A program made the translations under genes and the position numbers. The notes under the pieces are model-generated. The model was not told the DNA's origin. It did no database searches and was given only the letters and a program-made list of their open reading frames with translations. Source: JAIKWW01 sp052169645 (lineage in GTDB: Bacteria; Bacillota; Clostridia; Peptostreptococcales; Anaerovoracaceae). From it: a DNA stretch of 26,332 nt. The stretch covers positions 1 through 26,332 of the forward strand of contig JBQNCA010000019.1 of NCBI GenBank assembly GCA_052169645.1, read 5' to 3'. This document shows, in pieces, positions 22,555 to 26,332 of this stretch (its first letter is position 1; each line of letters begins with the position of its first letter).

Positions 22555-23748
22555 ATGGCTATTAAAGTTCTAAATGATAAATGTAAGGGCTGCGTCCTCT
22601 GTGTAAAAAGTTGTCCGTTCGGAGCTATCACTATGGTCGATCGTATAGCTGTAGTGAACGAAAATTGTGTGGATTGCGGAGTCTGTATCGAAAGCTGCAG
22701 ATTCGGAGCATTGGAAAAGGTCGACACTGTAAAAAAATCCGATATGGATATATCGGAATATCATGATGTATGGGTGTTTGCCGAGCAGCGTGAAAACAAA
22801 TTGATGCCGGTAGTTATAGAGCTTCTGGGAGAAGCTAAAAGGCTTGCGGATCAAATAGGATGTAAGGTTGCTGCCGTTTTGTGCGGACATCATATAGAGC
22901 AGCTGACGAATGAACTTATTGCTTACGGTCTGGATAAGGTCTATTTTGCAGATGCTCCTGAGCTCAAGAATTATACAACGGACGCTTATACAAAGGTTAT
23001 ATATCAAGCTGTTACGGAGTATAAGCCTGAAATTTTTCTCATGGGAGCAACCCATATAGGACGTGATCTCGGTCCGAGCGTTGCGGTAAAATGCGGTACC
23101 GGTCTGACTGCGGACTGTACAAAGCTTGAAATAGATCCTTCCGATAAAAAGCTGTTGCAGACTCGCCCGGCCTTTGGCGGAAATCTTATGGCTACCATTG
23201 TTTGTGAAAAGCACAGACCTCAGATGGCTACAGTAAGACCGGGAATTATGGAAAAAGCTGAGTATGTAAGCAATGCCCACGGTAAGAAGATAGAATTAAA
23301 AACGGAGTTTGATGAGGGTGAGCTTAGAGAAAAGGTTTTGAGAATAGTCAAATCCATGAGAGAAACGGTTTCTCTAACTGATGCAAAGATTGTAGTATCG
23401 GGCGGCAGAGGATTGGGTAATCCGGAAGGCTTTGAACTTATACGCAAGCTCGCTGACAGGCTTGGCGGAGTTGTGGGAGCAAGTCGTGCAGCAGTAGATT
23501 CCGGTTGGATTCCTCACAGTCATCAAGTGGGACAGACAGGTACTACGGTAAAACCGGATATATATTTTGCCTGCGGAATATCCGGAGCTATACAGCATTT
23601 GGCGGGTATGCAGGAATCAAAGTGCATAGTGGCAATAAATAAAAACGAGAATGCATCTATTTTTGAGATAGCGGATTACGGTATAGTCGGAGATTTATAC
23701 AAGGTTATTCCCGCAATACTGAATGCTTTGGATAATGTTTCGGAATAA
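22555..23748 (+). CDS. etfA: electron transfer flavoprotein alpha subunit with N-terminal ferredoxin domain
   Basis: A 397-residue EtfA. Residues 1-55 are a two-cluster ferredoxin domain with cysteines C10, C13, C16, C20 and C38, C41, C44, C48, both in the CxxCxxCxxxC pattern for [4Fe-4S]. The rest is typical EtfA: VWVFAEQRENKLMPV, an N-terminal alpha/beta domain, and the FAD-binding C-terminus with SGGRGLG, GASRAAVDSGWIPHSHQVGQTG, GISGAIQHLAGM and INKNENASIFEIADYGIVGD. The fused ferredoxin is the mark of CarE-type ETFs, which pass electrons between ferredoxin, NADH and the acyl-CoA dehydrogenase. GGAGG precedes the start. Confidence 0.93.
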   Translation: MAIKVLNDKCKGCVLCVKSCPFGAITMVDRIAVVNENCVDCGVCIESCRFGALEKVDTVKKSDMDISEYHDVWVFAEQRENKLMPVVIELLGEAKRLADQIGCKVAAVLCGHHIEQLTNELIAYGLDKVYFADAPELKNYTTDAYTKVIYQAVTEYKPEIFLMGATHIGRDLGPSVAVKCGTGLTADCTKLEIDPSDKKLLQTRPAFGGNLMATIVCEKHRPQMATVRPGIMEKAEYVSNAHGKKIELKTEFDEGELREKVLRIVKSMRETVSLTDAKIVVSGGRGLGNPEGFELIRKLADRLGGVVGASRAAVDSGWIPHSHQVGQTGTTVKPDIYFACGISGAIQHLAGMQESKCIVAINKNENASIFEIADYGIVGDLYKVIPAILNALDNVSE

Positions 23749-23762
23749 TATATATAAATTTA

Positions 23763-23790
23763 TTGAAAAAACTGTCAATTAATTTATAAT
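23763..23790 (+). promoter_or_regulatory. promoter of the gamma-carbonic anhydrase gene
   Basis: TTGAAA (23763-23768), a 16-base spacer, then TATAAT (23785-23790), 60 bases before the start codon. Confidence 0.65.
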
Positions 23791-23849
23791 TATAATATGA
23801 ATAAAACTTGTTAAAACAAGTATTTTGTAAAACCTAAGGAGGAATACTT

Positions 23850-24395
23850 ATGGGTATACCTAAAATTGATGAGAGTGTATTTTTGGCACAGGGTGCTGTG
23901 GTTGTTGGAGATGTTGAAATAGGCGAAAACGGCAGCGTATGGTACAATGCCGTAATCCGTGCGGACGGCAACAGATGCAGTATAGGTAAGAATGTCAATA
24001 TTCAGGACTGTGTCGTTATACATGGAGATGAAGACGTGACAATAGAGGACAATGTAAGCCTCGGGCATTCATGTGTTATACATGGAGCAACTATAAAGAA
24101 AAATGCTCTTATCGGAATGGGAGCGGTAGTCATGGACAATGCTATAGTCGGTGAAAATTCCATAGTTGCGGCAGGAACTTTAATTCCTCACGGAAAAGTT
24201 ATACCTCCGAACTCTTTGGTTATGGGTTCTCCCGGTAAGGTTAAACGTGAACTTACACCCGAAGAAATTGAGGGTAATTTAGCCAATGCAGCTGTTTATA
24301 TAGCAATGGCGAAGAAAAACAGAGAGGGAATATGGGATCGCAGTCCTGAAGATTTGCGTGACGAGATGATAGCTAAGGGCGAATTTAAGCTGTAG
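23850..24395 (+). CDS. gamma-class carbonic anhydrase-like hexapeptide protein
   Basis: This 181-residue left-handed beta-helix protein is built of hexapeptide repeats (VVVGDVEIGENGSVW, CSIGKNVNIQDCVVI, VTIEDNVSLGHSCVI, ALIGMGAVV). The three metal-binding histidines of gamma carbonic anhydrases are in place: H58 (VIHGDE), H73 (SLGHSC) and H78 (VIHGA). A C-terminal helix follows (about 145-181). It has an AAGGAGG ribosome binding site and its own promoter. The family covers CO2 hydration and related or unknown activities, so enzyme activity is inferred. Confidence 0.85.
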   Translation: MGIPKIDESVFLAQGAVVVGDVEIGENGSVWYNAVIRADGNRCSIGKNVNIQDCVVIHGDEDVTIEDNVSLGHSCVIHGATIKKNALIGMGAVVMDNAIVGENSIVAAGTLIPHGKVIPPNSLVMGSPGKVKRELTPEEIEGNLANAAVYIAMAKKNREGIWDRSPEDLRDEMIAKGEFKL

Positions 24396-24424
24396 ATGTC
24401 TATTTTACTTTAATTGTAATCAAA

Positions 24425-24453
24425 AGCAAGAGAGTCAGAGCTTGCGTTTTTTT
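24425..24453 (+). terminator. weak terminator after the carbonic anhydrase gene
   Basis: GCAAG (24426-24430) pairs with CTTGC (24441-24445) around a 10-base loop, followed after one G by seven T residues. The stem is short. Confidence 0.5.
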
Positions 24454-24473
24454 AAAATAATACTATATAGTAT

Positions 24474-24583
24474 GGCAGCTATACGATTGACAGATTAAAG
24501 TAGAATTGTTGACTACAGGAAGTATGATTTTAGCAATAGCCGACCGACCGGGCTCTCAGATGCTCGGATAATCGGCTGTTTTT
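24474..24583 (+). promoter_or_regulatory. ZTP (pfl)-riboswitch-like leader with attenuator
   Basis: The leader of the AICAR transformylase gene resembles the ZTP riboswitch class. CCGACCG (24540-24546) is followed by a GGGC end, giving the short GCC/GGGC hairpin (24539-24553). GTAG (24500-24503) and CTAC (24513-24516) fit the second helix, and GAAGTATG follows it as in known examples. A TTGCGT (24442) plus TATATA (24464) promoter could start transcription just before it. The expected pseudoknot partner upstream is not obvious and two conserved positions differ. It may therefore be a divergent or degenerate member. Confidence 0.55.
24538..24583 (+). terminator. attenuator hairpin overlapping the aptamer-like 3' half
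   Basis: AGCCGA (24538-24543) pairs with TCGGCT (24572-24577), and an inner CCGGGC pairs with GCTCGG (24563 region). The stem is followed by GTTTTT. Its left arm is the conserved CCGACCG segment, so aptamer and terminator are mutually exclusive, a standard transcriptional riboswitch layout. Confidence 0.75.
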
Positions 24584-24612
24584 AATTTTGTTGTTAAAAG
24601 GAGTATTTTAAA

Positions 24613-25788
24613 ATGAATGAATTGGGATTGAAGTATGGTTGTAATCCGAATCAAAAGCCTGCAAGCGTGTATATGGAAAACGGAAGAGAGCTTCCTTTTG
24701 AGGTTCTTAACGGTGTTCCGGGTTACATAAATCTTTTGGATGCTTTAAACAGCTGGCAGCTTGTCAGAGAATTAAAGGAAGCGACAGGACTTTCCGCCGC
24801 TGCATCATTTAAGCATGTCAGTCCTGCGGGAGCGGCAGTTTCACTGCCTTTGGATGATACTCTTAAAAAGATATATTTTGTAGGGGGTATTAAACTGACG
24901 GATATTGCAACTGCATATATAAGAGCCAGAGGCGCCGACAGGATGTCCTCTTACGGTGATTTTGTCGCATTATCCGATGAATGTGACGAGCAGACCGCAA
25001 GTTTTCTTGCCGGAGAGGTTTCCGACGGAATCATAGCGCCTTCATACAGCAAAAAGGCTTTAGAAATATTAAAGAAAAAGAGAAAAGGTTCTTATCTTAT
25101 TTTAAAGATGGATGAGTCGTATATACCTGAAACACAGGAAAAAAAGCAGGTTTACGGTATAACCTTTGAACAGGGAAGAAATAATTCTGTCATAAACAAC
25201 CGGCTGCTTGAAAACATAGTAACCGTAAATAAGGAAATTCCTGAAGCTGCAAAAATAGATTTGCTTATAGCCCTGATAACATTGAAATATACTCAGTCAA
25301 ATTCCGTATGCTATGTTAAAGGCGGTCAGGCTATAGGAATAGGAGCGGGTCAGCAATCAAGAATTCATTGCACAAGACTTGCCGGAAATAAAGCAGATAT
25401 CTGGTATTTGCGTCAGAATCCAAAAGTGCTGGAATTGCCTTTCAGAGAAGATGTGCGCAGAGCCGACAGAGATAATGCCATAGATGTGTATATTTCCGAT
25501 GAGAGCGAGGATATACTGCGTGAAGGTGAATGGCAGAGATTGTTTACAAAGAAGCCTGAAGAGTTTACTCCCGAAGAAAAGAAAGCTTGGCTTAAGCAAC
25601 TCGACGGGGTTTCACTCGGTTCGGATGCCTTTTTTCCGTTCGGTGATAATATAGAGAGAGCACATAAGAGCGGCGTGAAATATATAGCTCAGGCAGGAGG
25701 CTCCATAAGAGATGATAACGTTATAGCAGCTTGCGATAAATACGGTATAGCTATGGTATTTACAGGATTGAGACTGTTCCATCATTAA
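24613..25788 (+). CDS. stand-alone AICAR formyltransferase (PurH C-terminal type)
   Basis: It transfers a formyl group from 10-formyl-THF to AICAR, the penultimate step to IMP. The 391-residue protein has only the transformylase part of PurH; the IMP cyclohydrolase domain is absent. Markers are LKYGCNPNQKPA, LNGVPGYINLLDALNSWQLV, and SFKHVSPAGAAV with the catalytic pair K67-H68. Others are YTQSNSVCYVKGGQAIGIGAGQQSR and a C-terminal GSDAFFPFGDNIERAHKSGVKYIAQAGGSIRDD. AAGGAG precedes the start. The ZTP-riboswitch-like leader matches the substrate, since ZMP is AICAR monophosphate. The missing cyclohydrolase is presumably encoded elsewhere. Confidence 0.93.
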   Translation: MNELGLKYGCNPNQKPASVYMENGRELPFEVLNGVPGYINLLDALNSWQLVRELKEATGLSAAASFKHVSPAGAAVSLPLDDTLKKIYFVGGIKLTDIATAYIRARGADRMSSYGDFVALSDECDEQTASFLAGEVSDGIIAPSYSKKALEILKKKRKGSYLILKMDESYIPETQEKKQVYGITFEQGRNNSVINNRLLENIVTVNKEIPEAAKIDLLIALITLKYTQSNSVCYVKGGQAIGIGAGQQSRIHCTRLAGNKADIWYLRQNPKVLELPFREDVRRADRDNAIDVYISDESEDILREGEWQRLFTKKPEEFTPEEKKAWLKQLDGVSLGSDAFFPFGDNIERAHKSGVKYIAQAGGSIRDDNVIAACDKYGIAMVFTGLRLFHH

Positions 25789-25809
25789 TATTACAGGAAT
25801 TTATAATTG

Positions 25810-25839
25810 AGATTTTTATCATTAATATGATAAAAATCT
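25810..25839. terminator. hairpin after the AICAR formyltransferase gene
   Basis: AGATTTTTATCAT (25810-25822) and ATGATAAAAATCT (25827-25839) pair perfectly around TAAT. The stem is AT-rich and no clean T-run follows, so it may protect the mRNA 3' end more than terminate transcription. Confidence 0.45.
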
Positions 25840-25885
25840 AAGACCGAGATTTTACTCTTATCGAGCAATTAAAATTTAAAATGAG

Positions 25886-25951
25886 CGACAGCTAAAAATA
25901 TTATTGAAAAATTCACTATATATAGTAGAATTTAATTGATTATAGCTGTCG
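25886..25951. repeat. 9-bp inverted arms flanking the nrdR promoter
   Basis: CGACAGCTA (25886-25894) is the exact complement of TAGCTGTCG (25943-25951), with 48 bases between that include the promoter and palindrome. The arms could form a long RNA stem ending in TTTTC, or be paired protein sites. Confidence 0.5.
25904..25931 (+). promoter_or_regulatory. nrdR promoter with NrdR-box-like palindrome
   Basis: TTGAAA (25904-25909), a 16-base spacer, then TAGAAT (25926-25931). The perfect palindrome ACTATATATAGT (25915-25926) fills the spacer, preceded by C at 25914. It resembles the core of the NrdR box (CACTATATATAGTG type). A repressor bound there would block the promoter, which fits autoregulation by the NrdR encoded downstream. 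Confidence 0.65.
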
Positions 25952-25994
25952 TTTTCTATTTGTGGTGGTTTTGCCGCCGGATATGAGGTGGAAT

Positions 25995-26332
25995 ATGAAA
26001 TGCCCGTTTTGTGATAATCAGGATACAAAGGTTATAGACTCAAGACCTACCGAGGAGGGTCAGGCAGTCAGGCGAAGAAGATTATGCGAAAGCTGCAGAA
26101 AAAGATTTACTACCTATGAAAAAGTCGAAGAAATCATGTTCATGGTAGTTAAAAAAGACGGAAGTCGAGAAATGTTCGATCGGGGGAAAGTGCGTACGGG
26201 TATTGTAAATGCCTGCAAAAAGCGACCGATAAATACGGATCAGATTGAGCGTATAGTGGATGACATAGAGCGAGGCTTGAACAATATGATGGAAAAGGAA
26301 ATTTCAAGTACGGTAATAGGCGGGGTAATCCT
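25995..26332 (+). CDS. nrdR: transcriptional regulator NrdR, 3' end missing
   Basis: This is the repressor of ribonucleotide reductase genes, which senses ATP/dATP. The first 112 residues are visible before the window ends; the family is about 150. An N-terminal zinc ribbon has C3, C6, C31 and C34 (MKCPFC and LCESC), followed by RRRLCESCRKRFTTYE. An ATP-cone domain begins near residue 47 (MVVKKDGSREMFDRGKV ... KKRPI). The start ATG is preceded by GAGGTGG. An NrdR-box-like palindrome in its promoter supports autoregulation. Confidence 0.96.
   Translation, partial: MKCPFCDNQDTKVIDSRPTEEGQAVRRRRLCESCRKRFTTYEKVEEIMFMVVKKDGSREMFDRGKVRTGIVNACKKRPINTDQIERIVDDIERGLNNMMEKEISSTVIGGVI

Noticed and set aside
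21931..23280. Long minus-strand frames (199 and 236 codons) opposite etfB and etfA
   Set aside because: Both are antisense shadows of confidently identified genes, without ribosome binding sites or domains.
24460..24473. ATACTATATAGTAT palindrome as a second NrdR box
   Set aside because: The core is two bases shorter than the nrdR promoter palindrome and it sits before a purine gene; it more likely reflects an AT-rich -10 region.
1..26332. CRISPR array, insertion sequence, integrase or attachment site
   Set aside because: No regularly spaced repeats, transposase or recombinase motifs, or tRNA-end duplications were found on either strand.

Overview
The window is a low-GC chromosomal segment from an anaerobic Firmicute, most likely class Clostridia. 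The evidence is the clostridial gene content: HslVU next to topA, nadABC with a NiaR-type repressor, a ferredoxin-fused EtfA, a free-standing AICAR transformylase and an LPXTG surface protein. Promoters are sigma-A-like and ribosome binding sites are strong GGAGG types. Genus cannot be fixed from sequence alone; the Peptostreptococcales / Eubacterium-Mogibacterium area is a guess. No insertion sequence, prophage, integrase or CRISPR array is visible.

Layout. Bases 1-6022 hold a same-strand housekeeping run: topA (5' end cut off), hslV, hslU, hflX and a YigZ/IMPACT gene. Bases 6025-7210 are a ten-tRNA cluster (Thr, Tyr, Gly, Gly, Arg, Gln, Lys, Ser, Ser, Trp) behind two tandem consensus promoters, with a terminator hairpin before tRNA-Trp and another after it. 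Bases 7303-8840 (minus strand) carry a secreted staphylococcal-nuclease-like protein and a decayed S24/LexA-like fragment. A 3-hydroxyacyl-CoA dehydrogenase (9009) and a 734-residue sortase-anchored Cna-type adhesin (10485) follow, each bounded by a terminator hairpin. Bases 13138-16935 are the NAD biosynthesis operon nadA-nadB-nadC-niaR. A minus-strand tRNA-Thr(CGT), a ferritin, and a divergent XRE-regulator/unknown-protein pair with a clear operator palindrome come next. Then follow a UPF0324 (YeiH) membrane protein, a 49-residue membrane peptide, and an acyl-CoA dehydrogenase-EtfB-EtfA operon of the electron-bifurcating CarCDE type. The window closes with a gamma-carbonic anhydrase, an AICAR transformylase behind a ZTP-riboswitch-like leader, and nrdR (3' end cut off) behind a NrdR-box-like palindrome.

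How the genes work together. NadB oxidises aspartate to iminoaspartate, NadA condenses it with DHAP to quinolinate, NadC converts that to NaMN, and NiaR probably represses the set in response to niacin. The acyl-CoA dehydrogenase and the two ETF subunits probably form one complex coupling enoyl-CoA reduction by NADH to ferredoxin reduction. The AICAR transformylase leader fits sensing of ZTP/ZMP, its substrate and that substrate's triphosphate form. The NrdR box fits autoregulation.

Most of the window is ordinary. The observations most worth checking are the divergent ZTP-like leader, the 26-bp duplication of the nadB start region that creates an 11-codon decoy ORF, the XRE operator with its unrecognised partner gene, the NrdR box, the A-C mismatch in tRNA-Thr(CGT), and two tRNA-linked terminators with the same compound architecture.
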